DNA from: Methylobacterium crusticola
GTDB lineage: Bacteria > Pseudomonadota > Alphaproteobacteria > Rhizobiales > Beijerinckiaceae
Reading direction: 5' to 3'
NCBI RefSeq assembly: GCF_003574465.1
Contig: NZ_QOWC01000007.1
Location: forward strand, 1-64,000
DNA length: 64,000 bases
Position numbers and translations under genes: made by a program. Position 1 is the stretch's first letter. Every line of letters starts with the position of its first letter. Under the pieces are notes generated by a model that searched no databases, had not been told where the DNA came from, and saw only the letters and a list, made by a program, of their open reading frames with translations. Of this stretch, positions 35,051-43,611 are shown piece by piece.

Positions 35051-35254
35051 CTACCGGTCCCCCATCCCCGACAGGAGCTTCTCGATCTGGCCGAGGCCGT
35101 TCTCCCGAGCCTTGGACTCGCTCGGGAGGCTGCGATCGGAGCGCTGCGCCAGTTTCCCGTTCTTGCGGATCGCCCACTGGTAGGAGGCGCCGTCGACCTT
35201 CGGGGGCAGGATCTCGAGGGAGTAGGGGTGGAGCTTGGAATCTGTCTCTATCAT
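35051..35254 (-). CDS. Conserved small hypothetical protein
   Basis: 67 residues, acidic and basic mixed, without signal or membrane helix. YSLEILPPKVDGASYQWAIR followed by KNGKLAQRSDRSLPSESKA is a pattern I associate with small Rhizobiales proteins of unknown function. Each strand-like half resembles a beta-hairpin plus helix. The codon usage is ordinary for the genome and the ATG is the first start after a stop. No partner genes are suggested by the context. Confidence 0.65.
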   Translation of the reverse strand: MIETDSKLHPYSLEILPPKVDGASYQWAIRKNGKLAQRSDRSLPSESKARENGLGQIEKLLSGMGDR

Positions 35255-35335
35255 GCGGCTGATATAATCCGTCCGTCGCGAGATCGCCAGCCATGTCCGC
35301 CATCGAAATCCGCCGCGGCGACGGCACGCCCCCCG

Positions 35336-37627
35336 TCACGGGTGGGCGGCCTCGATCCGGACCGGCACCGACTTCGCCGCCGGCACCTTGCTGCGCTCCG
35401 CGTGGTGCCACAGGGGAATCAGGGGATTGCACTCCGGATAGTAGCCCCCGACGCAGCCCGCCGGCACGTCGTAGGCGAGGACCCGAAAGCCCTCGACGCG
35501 CCGCACGATGCCGTCCTGCGCCGCGCCGACCAGGTTGACGCTCTGCGCATCGCGGAACCCGAGGCGCGCGATGTCCGCCTTGTTCATGAACAGCACCATG
35601 CGGGTGCCTTTCACGCCGCGGAAGCGATCGTCGTAGCCGTAGATCGTGGTGTTGAACTGGTCGTTCGACCGCATGGTGATCAGGCGCATGACGTCCGGAT
35701 CCGCCTGCTCGGTGTCGGGATCGGCCGACAGGCCGCGCGGGACGATGAAGTTCGCCTTGCCGTTGGGGGTCTTCCAGACCCGGTCGGCGGCCGGGATCGG
35801 CCGGCGGAAGCCGCCGGGCTGCCACATCCGGGCGTTGAAGTTCTTGAACTCGGCGGGGTAGGTCGCCTCGATGGCGTCGCGCACGCTGGCGTAGTCGCGG
35901 CCCCAGCGGTCCCAGTCGATCCGCTCGTTCGGCGCGAGCGTCGCCTTGGCGATCTCGGCGACGATGCGGGGCTCGGACAGGAGGTGCCGGCTCGCCGGCT
36001 CCGCGTAGCCCTTCGAGCCGTGGATGCAGGCCGTCGAATCCTCCATCGCCACGGACTGGCGGCCGCCGGGCTGCGCGTCGATCTCGACCCGGCCCAGGCA
36101 GGGCAGGATGTAGGCGACCTCGCCGTGGATGAGGTGGTTGCGGTTGAGCTTCGTCGAGATCTGCACGGTCAGGCGCAGCTTGCGCCAGGCCGGCTCCATC
36201 AGGTCGGTCTCGGGGACGGCGCGGATGAAGTTGCCGCCGAGCGCCACGAACGCGCGCACCGATCCGTCGAGGATGCCCTCGCAGGCCTCGACCGTGTTGA
36301 GGCCCTTCTCGGCCGGCGGATCGAAGCCGTAGAGCGCCTTGAGCGTCGCGTTCGGGACCAGCTCGGGCTTCTCGGTGATGCCGACGGTGCGCTGGCCCTG
36401 GACGTTGGAATGGCCCCGCACCGGGCAGATGCCGGCGCCCGGGCGCCCGACATTGCCCCGCAGGAGCAGCAGGTTGACGAGCATCTGCACGGTCTCGACG
36501 CCCATGCGGTGCTGGGTCAGGCCCATGCCGTAGATGCCCAGCGTCGCCTTGGACCTGCCGTAGGTCCGGGCCGCCTGCTCCAGCGCCGCGCGCGGGAGCC
36601 CGGAATGGCGCTCCAGCTCGTCCCAGGTCCTCGCGCGCACCGAATCGGCGAACGCCTCGAAGCCGTGCGTGTGCTCGGCGATGAACGCGGTGTCGATCAG
36701 CCGCGGGCCGCCGCTCGCTTGAGCCGCGTCGTCAGCCTCGAGCAACGCCTTGCAGAGGCCGTAGATCGCCCCGAGATCCCCGCCCGCCTTGACTTGCAGG
36801 TACTGGGACGAGATCCGCGTCTCGGAGCGCGTCAGCATCTCGAGGGGTGATTGCGGGTTCGTGAAGCTCTCGAGCCCTCGCTCCCGGAACGGGTTGAAGG
36901 TGATGATCGGCACGCCCCGCTTGCTCGCGTCCTGGAGCGGATGCAGCATCCGCGGCGCGTTCGAGCCCGGGTTCTGGCCGAAGAACAGGATGCAGTCGGT
37001 GTGCTCGAAATCCTCGAGCAGCACCGTGCCGACGGGCGAGCCGATGCTCTCGGGCAGCGCCACGGACGTCGATTCGTGGCACATGTTGGAACTGTCGGGC
37101 AGGTTGTTGTTGCCGTAGAGCCGCGCCAGCAGGCCGTACATGTAGGAGGCTTCGAGCGAGGCGCGGCCCGAGGCGTAGAACACGGTCGATTTCGGCGCGA
37201 GCGCTCTCAGCTCGGTCCCGATCTCCCGGAACGCCTCCGCCCACGGGACCGGGCGATAGGTATCGGTCGCGGCGTCCCACCGCATCGGCTCGGTCAGGCG
37301 ACCGAGCTCCTCGAGGTCGTAGTCCCGCCAGCCCTCGAGCTCGGTGACCGTGTGCTTGGCGAAGAAGTCGGCCGCGATGCTGCGGCGCGTGACCTCCCAG
37401 GCGGTCGCCTTGGCGCCGTTCTCGCAGTACTCGAACACGGAGGGCTTGGCGGGCTTGGCCCAGGCGCAGCTGACGCACATGAAGCCGTCCGGCTTGTTCT
37501 GGTGCAGCAGCAGCCCCCCGCCGCTCAGCGGGATCTGCTCGCGGAGCAGGATCTCGGTCAGCGACTTGGCCGACCCCCAGCCGCCGGCAGGACCCTTGTA
37601 GGGCTTGATCGTGACGGGGTCGGCCAT
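35336..37627 (-). CDS. FdhF/YdeP-family molybdopterin oxidoreductase
   Basis: 763 residues of the bis-MGD oxidoreductase fold. CVSCAW (Cys51, Cys54) matches the N-terminal Cys pair of the YdeP subfamily, which resembles formate dehydrogenase alpha subunits. MGD-binding landmarks follow: YASGRASLEASYMYGLLARL, NNNLPDSSNMCHESTSVAL, FGQNPGSNAPR, GIYGMGLTQHRMG, RGNVGRPGAGICPVRGHSNV and the C-terminal MRSNDQFNTTIYGYDDR. YdeP is linked to acid resistance in E. coli, but the reaction is not settled. GGAGAA lies 6 bases before the ATG at 37627; the 31 codons upstream are not protein-like. No FdhD or other subunit gene is adjacent. Confidence 0.92.
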   Translation of the reverse strand: MADPVTIKPYKGPAGGWGSAKSLTEILLREQIPLSGGGLLLHQNKPDGFMCVSCAWAKPAKPSVFEYCENGAKATAWEVTRRSIAADFFAKHTVTELEGWRDYDLEELGRLTEPMRWDAATDTYRPVPWAEAFREIGTELRALAPKSTVFYASGRASLEASYMYGLLARLYGNNNLPDSSNMCHESTSVALPESIGSPVGTVLLEDFEHTDCILFFGQNPGSNAPRMLHPLQDASKRGVPIITFNPFRERGLESFTNPQSPLEMLTRSETRISSQYLQVKAGGDLGAIYGLCKALLEADDAAQASGGPRLIDTAFIAEHTHGFEAFADSVRARTWDELERHSGLPRAALEQAARTYGRSKATLGIYGMGLTQHRMGVETVQMLVNLLLLRGNVGRPGAGICPVRGHSNVQGQRTVGITEKPELVPNATLKALYGFDPPAEKGLNTVEACEGILDGSVRAFVALGGNFIRAVPETDLMEPAWRKLRLTVQISTKLNRNHLIHGEVAYILPCLGRVEIDAQPGGRQSVAMEDSTACIHGSKGYAEPASRHLLSEPRIVAEIAKATLAPNERIDWDRWGRDYASVRDAIEATYPAEFKNFNARMWQPGGFRRPIPAADRVWKTPNGKANFIVPRGLSADPDTEQADPDVMRLITMRSNDQFNTTIYGYDDRFRGVKGTRMVLFMNKADIARLGFRDAQSVNLVGAAQDGIVRRVEGFRVLAYDVPAGCVGGYYPECNPLIPLWHHAERSKVPAAKSVPVRIEAAHP

Positions 37628-38009
37628 GCCGGTTCTCCACTCGGTGAGGTGATGCGAGGTCGCGGGCGCGATCCCGCCGGCGGGTGCCTCGACCCGGGAC
37701 GGGCCGCGGAGCGGGCTCACGCGGTCGAGCGTTCACACCGGTCCGCCGCCCCGGTCCCGCCGGACCGGCGGCGCCGGCCCGATCCCGCCGCGGGCCGGCC
37801 GGGTGCGTCGGCAGCCGCGGCCGGCCGGTCGAGGGCATGGTCCAATGTCGAGAATCCCGTTGCGCCCGCGTCCGCGGAAATCCAAGCAGCTAACAGGCCG
37901 GGCCTGCGTTGGATCCCCCCTGTGTCGCTATGGCCCCGCGGCCCGCGCGACGCTGCGCCGGCGGCGAGCCCTCCGGGTGGCGGATCCCGCGGCCCCGCGG
38001 GGCGGGGCG
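37628..38009. other. Gene-free spacer, 382 bases
   Basis: Very GC-rich. Several short self-complementary runs occur near 37985-38010 (for example CCCCGCGG), just downstream of the spermidine synthase-like gene; they may help terminate its transcript. No coding frame is convincing. Confidence 0.4.
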
Positions 38010-40280
38010 TCACTCCCGCAGGGCGTGATCGGCGATGGCCTGGAGCAGGTTGGAGTAGTCGTCGGTCCAGGGCGCCACCGCCGGATCCGGCTCGATCCGC
38101 TGCCAGACGCCGCCGGAGGCCAGCGCGCCGAGATGGGCCGGCTCGCGGGCGACCGCCGCGATGGTCGTGCGGTAGCGCATCCGCCGCTCGACCGGTTCAT
38201 CGATCGCCTCCTTGAGGACGTAGGTGACCAGGCCGTGCTCCGCGGCGGTGCGGGCGAGGATGCGCCGGACGTCGAGGTGCCGGTTCGTGATGTTGAGCAC
38301 GAGCGCGCCGCGCGGATCGAGCTTGGCGAAGTAGAGCCCCAGCGCCTCCCTGGTGAGGAGGTGCGTCGGAATCGCGTCCGACGAGAAGGCGTCGAGCACG
38401 AGGAGGCTCAGGCCGCCGGGCTGGTCCGCCAGGGTGAGCCGGCCGTCGCCGAGCACGATCGGGGCCGCTGGCGCGCAGGCGCTCAGGAACTGGAAGTGCT
38501 CGGGGTTGCGGGCGATCGCCGCGATCACGGGATCGATCTCGAGGAACGTCCACGCCTCGCCGGGCGCCGCGTAGCAGGCGAGCAGCCCCGCCCCGAGGCC
38601 GATCACTCCGACGGCCGGCAGCGTGCCGCCGCGCGCCGCGCGAACCGCTCCGACGGCGCCCGCGTAGGCGCCATCGGGGACGTAGTAGGTCAGGGGCTCC
38701 GGCCGGCCGGTCGCGGGCGTGCCGTCCTCGTTCCTCAGCCGCACGGCGCCGTGCACGGTCGTGCCGTGGACGAGGACCCGGAAGCGGCCGTCCTGCGTGT
38801 CGGCGACCTGGTGCACCCCGAAGAAGGACCGATGCGCCAGGCGCACCGCATGGCTCTTGGGGAAGACCACGATCAGCAGCAGGAGCACCAGCGCCACGGG
38901 CGCGAGCAGCCGGGGCCGGCTCCAGGTGAGCGTCAGCATCAGGGCGAAGGCCGCAACGAGCATCAGCCGCGTCGCCGCCAGGACGTCGAGGAGCAGCGCC
39001 AGCCCGGCGCAGGCCGCGACCGCGACCGCGCAGCGCGCGAGCGTGCGGCCGGCCTCCCGCGCGCCCGCCGCACGCAGGTCGGCGAAGAAGCCGGGCCGGC
39101 AGGCGAGGGCGAGCACGAGCAGGACCGGATACTCGACGACGCTCGAGAAGACCTGGGGCGCGACCAGGGTGCAGGCGATGCCGCCGAGCACGCCGCCGAG
39201 GGACATGCAGAGGTAGAACTCGGTGAGCCGGCTCGCCGGAGGGCGCGACCGGTAGAGGGCCGCGTGGCAGACCATGGTGGTGACGAAGAACAGGCCGAGA
39301 TGCAGGCCGAGACCCGCGGCGAGGCCCCAGGACGGGGTCACCAGGGCGAGGCAGGCGAGCGCCGTGCCCCCGACCTGGAGGCGCGTCAGCAGGGCGTCGC
39401 CGACGGGCGGCCGGTCCCGGAAGGCGAGCACGAAGGTCAGCAGGAACAGCGCGAGCGGCACGACCCAGAGGAGTGGGGCCGACGCGACGTCGGTGGCGAT
39501 GTGGGCCGTGACCGACACGAGCAGGCCGGACGGCACGAACGACAGGGCGATCCACGCGAGCCGGGACCGCCAGGTGGGCCGGGCCTCGGCGCGCGCGCGG
39601 GCCGGCAGGGCCGCGGCGGGCTCCCGCCGGCCCGTCAGGACGGCGCAGGCCGCGATCATCGCGGCGAGCACCAGGAAGCCGATCATCCAGGCGCGGCTCT
39701 GGTCCCGGAGCGCGAGGAGCGGCTCGAACGCGGCGGGATAGGCGAGGAGCGCCGCGAAGGAGCCCAGGTTCGAGGCCGCGTAGAGCGCGTAGGGGTTGTC
39801 GGCGGCCGGGTGACCCGAGCGGGCGAACCACGCCTGGAGCAGCGGCCCGTTGCCGGCGACCGCGAAGAACGGGAGCCCCACCGAGGTCGCGAAGAGGCCG
39901 AGCAGCCACAGGGCCTGCCCCTCCGCCGGCGGCCTGCCCCACCCCGCCGCGAGCACGATGGGCATGGCCGCGACGGCCCCGACCATCAGGACGCCGTGCA
40001 GGGCCGCGGCGACCCGGAACGGAACGCGGCGCACCAGCCAGTGCGCGTAGAGGTAGCCCGCGAGCAGCAGCGACTGGAAGAACACCATGGCGACGGACCA
40101 GACGGCCGGCGTCCCGCCGAGGGCCGGCAGCACCATCTTGGTGAACATCGGCTGGACGGCGAAGAGCAGAAAGGCCGACAGGAACAGCGTGGCGGCGAAC
40201 AGCGGAAGCAGCAGCCCCGCGCCACGGCTCCGGGCCCCCGCGGGTGCCGGCTGATCGAGCGATCGGATCGCGGAGGTCAT
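38010..40280 (-). CDS. Fused membrane transporter-spermidine synthase-like protein
   Basis: 756 residues. The first about 500 carry some 14 membrane helices in an MFS-like pattern, starting with LLPLFAATLFLSAFLLFAVQ. The C-terminal about 250 residues are a SpeE-like aminopropyl/methyl-transferase fold: VIGLGAGLLACYA (about 556-568), FLEIDP (about 580) and LLVLDAFSSDAIPTHLL (about 623-640). True spermidine synthases carry a GGGDG loop and an active-site Asp; here the loop is GLGAG, so the reaction may differ. These fusions are widespread with unknown function. ATG at 40280 has GGAG 8 bases upstream. Confidence 0.88.
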   Translation of the reverse strand: MTSAIRSLDQPAPAGARSRGAGLLLPLFAATLFLSAFLLFAVQPMFTKMVLPALGGTPAVWSVAMVFFQSLLLAGYLYAHWLVRRVPFRVAAALHGVLMVGAVAAMPIVLAAGWGRPPAEGQALWLLGLFATSVGLPFFAVAGNGPLLQAWFARSGHPAADNPYALYAASNLGSFAALLAYPAAFEPLLALRDQSRAWMIGFLVLAAMIAACAVLTGRREPAAALPARARAEARPTWRSRLAWIALSFVPSGLLVSVTAHIATDVASAPLLWVVPLALFLLTFVLAFRDRPPVGDALLTRLQVGGTALACLALVTPSWGLAAGLGLHLGLFFVTTMVCHAALYRSRPPASRLTEFYLCMSLGGVLGGIACTLVAPQVFSSVVEYPVLLVLALACRPGFFADLRAAGAREAGRTLARCAVAVAACAGLALLLDVLAATRLMLVAAFALMLTLTWSRPRLLAPVALVLLLLIVVFPKSHAVRLAHRSFFGVHQVADTQDGRFRVLVHGTTVHGAVRLRNEDGTPATGRPEPLTYYVPDGAYAGAVGAVRAARGGTLPAVGVIGLGAGLLACYAAPGEAWTFLEIDPVIAAIARNPEHFQFLSACAPAAPIVLGDGRLTLADQPGGLSLLVLDAFSSDAIPTHLLTREALGLYFAKLDPRGALVLNITNRHLDVRRILARTAAEHGLVTYVLKEAIDEPVERRMRYRTTIAAVAREPAHLGALASGGVWQRIEPDPAVAPWTDDYSNLLQAIADHALRE

Positions 40281-40522
40281 CACGGTGGCTCCGAAGGGGT
40301 CGGATCACGCTACCGTGCGAATCTGAAGGAAGTGGATCCGCACCCGCTCCGCCGACGATCTTGCCCGCCGTGAACCTGCCGGCCGCATCCTTGGGTCATG
40401 CCCGCGAGCGCCCCGTCCGGTGCGGCCCCGTTCCGGGCCGGAGCGCGAGGGGATTTCCAGGGTGCTGGCCCGATCGCCTCCGGCCGCTACATGGGGAAGG
40501 CCGAGCAGCAGTGGGGACGCCG

Positions 40523-40705
40523 ATGTACGTCGAGGGAGGATGGACGCCGTCCCCGGAGCCGCCGCCCCGCGAGCCCCGACTGACGAAGCGCCAGGAGCGG
40601 GTGCTGCTGTGGCTCATCGCCGTGAACGTGCTGCTGATGTTCGTCGCGCCGATCGGCGGCGCAACCGTCGTCCACGCCGTGCTGGCGATGGTGCGGCACG
40701 GCTAG
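40523..40705 (+). CDS. Small single-helix membrane protein
   Basis: 60 residues: a Pro-rich N-terminus (WTPSPEPPPREPRLTKR), one helix (VLLWLIAVNVLLMFVAPIGG) and a short tail. GGGGA lies 6 bases before the ATG. No family is recognised. The stop TAG is the first triplet of repeat copy C. It is divergent from the spermidine synthase-like gene. Confidence 0.6.
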   Translation: MYVEGGWTPSPEPPPREPRLTKRQERVLLWLIAVNVLLMFVAPIGGATVVHAVLAMVRHG

Positions 40706-40806
40706 AGCAGCATCCGATCACGCTGCCATCGGGCGCTGCTCCAGGTTTCTGATTCTGCCGCATGTTCTGCGGCGAACCGGTGTCCACTTCGCCGGAAAAT
40801 GCTCTA
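40703..40806 (+). repeat. 104-bp dispersed palindromic repeat, copy C
   Basis: Same length and same termini (TAGAGCAGCA ... ATGCTCTA) as copies A and B; it differs from reversed copy B at fewer than ten positions. Orientation is as in copy A. The first three bases act as the stop codon of the 60-residue gene before it. Confidence 0.9.
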
Positions 40807-40864
40807 GCGTCTGCGGCCGGCCGCGTCCCCGCGCCCTCCGCGGGCACGGGTCCGGGATGCCGGG

Positions 40865-41149
40865 TCAGGGATTGCAGCCGATGCAGATGTCCCGCACGAC
40901 GTGCATGCCCTTCGGCGGGCCGACCTTCTGGTTCGGGAGCTGGCCCTGCGCGACCTGCGGCCGCCGGGGGGGCGCCTGCGGCGCGATGCTTCCGGTCACC
41001 GCGGCCCTGGGCGGCACGAACGCGAAGTTCATGTCCGGCGCCGCGCCCGTGGCCCTGGGCGTCGCCGCCGCGGGCGCCTGGGCGAGGGCGGCCGAGACCG
41101 TCGCGACCGTGAGGAGCAGACCTGCTGCGGCGATGCGGTCGGTGCCCAT
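40865..41149 (-). CDS. Small secreted protein with C-terminal CxxC
   Basis: 94 residues: a signal peptide (about 1-23, ending AALAQA), an Ala/Pro-rich mature part, and a conserved-looking tail MHVVRDICIGCNP with a CxxC pair. AGAGGGAT precedes the ATG at 41149; upstream codons in the frame are Arg/Gly-rich and not protein-like. The CxxC could bind metal or a haem-free cofactor. Function is unknown. Confidence 0.65.
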   Translation of the reverse strand: MGTDRIAAAGLLLTVATVSAALAQAPAAATPRATGAAPDMNFAFVPPRAAVTGSIAPQAPPRRPQVAQGQLPNQKVGPPKGMHVVRDICIGCNP

Positions 41150-41413
41150 CGATCCCTCTTGCCGGACGCCGCGCCCGCCGGATGCCACGTTCGTCGGGTG
41201 CCACGCCGACTCCCGGTCCGGCCCGGCGCCGGACGTCGTCGGGACGGGCCGCGACCGGCTCTCGCCGCGCGAGCGCCCGCCCGGCCTGATCGAGGCGCCC
41301 CGGAGGCCGCCCGAGATCGCCTCGTTCCCCCGCCTGCCCGGGCGGGACGGGGCGACCGTCACCCCGGCCCGCCGGATCGCCCGCGACGGCCGATCCGCGG
41401 GACCCGGGCGCCG

Positions 41414-41524
41414 CTAGGACGTGAACGATGTTCCGTGGGGCTGGGCCTTGCGGTACCCGACGGCGCTCACGGCGGCCAGGGCGACCCACGGGCCGACGAA
41501 AACCAGGAAGAGGAGAAACGACAT
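41414..41524 (-). CDS. Putative 36-residue membrane peptide
   Basis: AGGAG lies 7 bases before the ATG at 41524. One membrane helix (FLLFLVFVGPWVALAAVSAV) is followed by a polar tail. No homologue is recognised. It is one of several tiny membrane or secreted genes between 40.5 and 43.4 kb. Confidence 0.5.
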   Translation of the reverse strand: MSFLLFLVFVGPWVALAAVSAVGYRKAQPHGTSFTS

Positions 41525-41777
41525 GGTCACACTCCTGCGGCAATGCCCCCGTCGGCCACGCTGAAATCGGGTCGCCGCAACGATATGGGATTTTTCGCGG
41601 GCTGCCGAGCCCAGATTTCGCGATCGCGGTCGCGATCCGCCACCGCGTCGCTGGGCGCCCCCGACCGGCTCCCCGAAAGCGCGCACGGCGTCCCAGGGCC
41701 GGGACGCTGCCCGGCGCCGACGCGAAAGGCCCCGCCGCCGGCCGATGCCGGGGCGGGGCCCTCGTCGCACGGACGGA

Positions 41778-41805
41778 GGGAGGACCGCCCGCGGGCGGTC
41801 CTCCC
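41778..41805 (-). terminator. 28-base perfect palindrome, likely terminator
   Basis: GGGAGGACCGCCCG and its exact reverse complement meet without a spacer. It sits 6 bases past the stop of the small gene at 41812. A second strong stem (GGCCCCGCC / GGCGGGGCC) lies at about 41729-41758. Confidence 0.6.
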
Positions 41806-41811
41806 CTGGCG

Positions 41812-41913
41812 TCACATGTTCAGCAGGGCGTTGGCCGTGCCGATGACCGTCGCGACGAGGCTGGCGGCCAGTACTCCGATCATGCCGTAGGACACGGCTC
41901 TCAGCAGCACCAT
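41812..41913 (-). CDS. Putative 33-residue membrane peptide
   Basis: GGAGG lies 8 bases before the ATG at 41913. The peptide is almost entirely one helix (YGMIGVLAASLVATVIGTAN). A strong hairpin follows directly after the stop, which supports a real transcription unit. It is 20 bases downstream of the secreted protein gene at 41934 and probably co-transcribed with it. Confidence 0.5.
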   Translation of the reverse strand: MVLLRAVSYGMIGVLAASLVATVIGTANALLNM

Positions 41914-41933
41914 CTGGTTCGCCTCCGGCCCGG

Positions 41934-42191
41934 TCAGCAGCGGTACCCGCCCGAGGTCTGGCCGTACTGCTTGACCGGCCGGGTCTGCTGGTTGGCGTTG
42001 CCCTCGGCGGCCGAGCTCATCGGGCACGCCTCGTAGAACGGCGTGTCGTGAACGCCGAGGGAGCCGGTGGTCTCGACGTCGCGGGACCAGGAGGGGGCGG
42101 ACAGGGAGCCGGCGCTGAATGCCATGGCGGACGGGATCGGAGCGGCGCCAACGACGAGGGCGGTGACGACGGCGGCGATGCAGGTCTTCAT
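41934..42191 (-). CDS. Small secreted protein
   Basis: 85 residues with a clear signal peptide (MKTCIAAVVTALVVGAAPIP, cleavage after AMA near 24). The mature part is polar, with two Cys residues (EACPM and the C-terminal YRC) that could form a disulfide. GGAG lies about 13 bases before the ATG. No family is recognised. It forms a pair with the 33-residue membrane peptide downstream. Confidence 0.68.
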   Translation of the reverse strand: MKTCIAAVVTALVVGAAPIPSAMAFSAGSLSAPSWSRDVETTGSLGVHDTPFYEACPMSSAAEGNANQQTRPVKQYGQTSGGYRC

Positions 42192-42525
42192 ATGGTATTC
42201 AGTCTCCAGTTGCGGAGAAGATGACGGTCGATGTCATCTCCTGCCGTTGCGATGAGCGAGAGATAGGGGGGCGATGTCGATCGCGATGTGTCCTCGCGCA
42301 CGCGGCGCAGGGGAATAAAATCGATCCCTGAACGCGAGCCGGCCGCAAAAAGCGTGACCGTTGCCTTGCGTGAGGGGTGCGGGAGCCCGCGCCTCCAGGT
42401 CTCGTCCGGCCCGCACGCACGGGTGGCTCGGGACCCGCGGGCCCGCCGCTGCCGCGCCCCAAGTCCGCCGAGCAAGCGATCCCCGCAGCCATCGCGGCCG
42501 AGGCTTCACCAGGGCTTTGGGAGCT
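42192..42525. other. Spacer without a gene, 334 bases
   Basis: Contains the promoter region of the secreted protein gene (a relatively AT-rich block near 42190-42260) and, at its right end, one copy of a 20-base tandem duplication. No coding frame is convincing. Confidence 0.4.
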
Positions 42526-42542
42526 TCACCAGGGCTTGGGAA
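42503..42542. repeat. 20-base tandem duplication across a stop codon
   Basis: GCTTCACCAGGGCTTTGGGA (42503-42522) is followed at once by a near-identical copy (42523-42542). The second copy codes, on the minus strand, the last residues and stop of the gene at 42526-42879 (PKPW-stop); the first copy repeats the same sequence after the stop. Confidence 0.8.
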
Positions 42543-42879
42543 CGAGCCGGTAGAAGACGATCCAGTAGGGCAGGGCGACCAGGGCGGCCCGCCACATCGG
42601 CCACCTCCAGCCACGCCGCAGCACGACGAGCACCGTCAGGCCCGCGAGGGCGTTGCCCACGAGGGTAGCGAAGCCGGCCAGCACGAGGAAGGCCAGGAAC
42701 CCCAGGAGCGCGACCGTCGAGCCGAGCCAGCCGGGGGCCCGGTCCAACTCCAGCCACGGCGTCGTCGTCAGCATCTCGCAGACGCCGACGAAGAAGACGG
42801 CCGAGGCGGCAACTCCGCGCCCCCACGGCGACCGGCCGTGGACCGAGCGCGTGGTCCCAGGGGAAGGATGCGCGCTCAT
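42526..42879 (-). CDS. Small membrane protein, three helices
   Basis: 117 residues. Helices are predicted at about residues 22-40 (GVAASAVFFVGVCEML), 52-72 (STVALLGFLAFLVLAGFATL) and 72-90, with a final hydrophobic segment near 98-112 (ALVALPYWIVFYRLV). No family is recognised. The ATG at 42879 has a weak ribosome-binding site. It ends in a local tandem duplication of its own last codons. Divergent from the gene at 43099. Confidence 0.6.
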   Translation of the reverse strand: MSAHPSPGTTRSVHGRSPWGRGVAASAVFFVGVCEMLTTTPWLELDRAPGWLGSTVALLGFLAFLVLAGFATLVGNALAGLTVLVVLRRGWRWPMWRAALVALPYWIVFYRLVPKPW

Positions 42880-43098
42880 TCAGGACCCGGGACGCCCGAC
42901 CGGCCCGCTCCTCGGCGCCGCCGCTCGGGCCCGCGGACGGGGAGTCGAGGGCCGCTTCCCCCGTGGTCCACCGCGTGGCACCCCGATCCGGACTGTGATC
43001 CGGTTCGGCACGAGGTCCCGCGGGGGGCAAGGCCGTGCGGGCGAGGGCGGACGCGCCACTCAGGACGCCCACCAACGCGACGGGTTCGGGGAGATGCG

Positions 43099-43383
43099 GT
43101 GAGCAAGCCTGACATCAAGCGTGTCGCTCTGATCATCCTCGGCGGAATCGGCCGGGTCACGCAACTGGGGGATACGTCATCTCTCCGCTATCGCCTGAAG
43201 GCCCCCGGCTGGTTCGCGGCCGCGAAGTACGGGAGCCTGTTCGTCGTCGTAGCCCTGATGTTCGTCGCCGCGGCACTGGCGAGCGGGCATCGCTCGTGGA
43301 TCGGCGCGGTGATGGGCGGCGGCCTCCTGTTGCTGGGCCTGGCCCTGATACACCTCGCCCTCGTCCTTCGGTCCCGGCAGTGA
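43099..43383 (+). CDS. Small membrane protein, two helices
   Basis: 94 residues: a basic, soluble N-terminus (residues 1-40) and two helices (about 42-62, YGSLFVVVALMFVAAALAS, and 70-90, AVMGGGLLLLGLALIHLALV). The GTG at 43099 has GGGGAG 6 bases upstream; no ATG is near in this frame. Function is unknown. Confidence 0.6.
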   Translation: MSKPDIKRVALIILGGIGRVTQLGDTSSLRYRLKAPGWFAAAKYGSLFVVVALMFVAAALASGHRSWIGAVMGGGLLLLGLALIHLALVLRSRQ

Positions 43384-43611
43384 CCCTGCTCGGCGGCGTG
43401 ATCCCCGGCTCTACTCGCGCGGATGCTCCGGTGCCGCGTAGCCGGCCGGCCGGCGTTCCTGCTGCCCGCCGCACCATCGGGACGACGGCGGCACGCGGCG
43501 GCCGGGAGATCGGCGGCACGGGAGCGCAGACGCGTCCCCGTCGCGCGTGTTAGATCAGCGGAAAAGGCCGGCTGGCGCGATCAACCCGCCGGCCCGGGAG
43601 GAAGATCGATC

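Noticed and set aside
35293-35538. Short plus-strand frame preceded by a perfect TATAAT near 35263
   Set aside because: The frame runs into the end of the molybdoenzyme gene and turns Pro/Arg-rich; no -35 partner at a good distance. The TATAAT match is probably chance.
37803-40373. 856-codon open frame on the plus strand opposite the spermidine synthase-like gene
   Set aside because: Arg/Gly/Glu/Gln-rich low-complexity translation without motifs; an antisense shadow.
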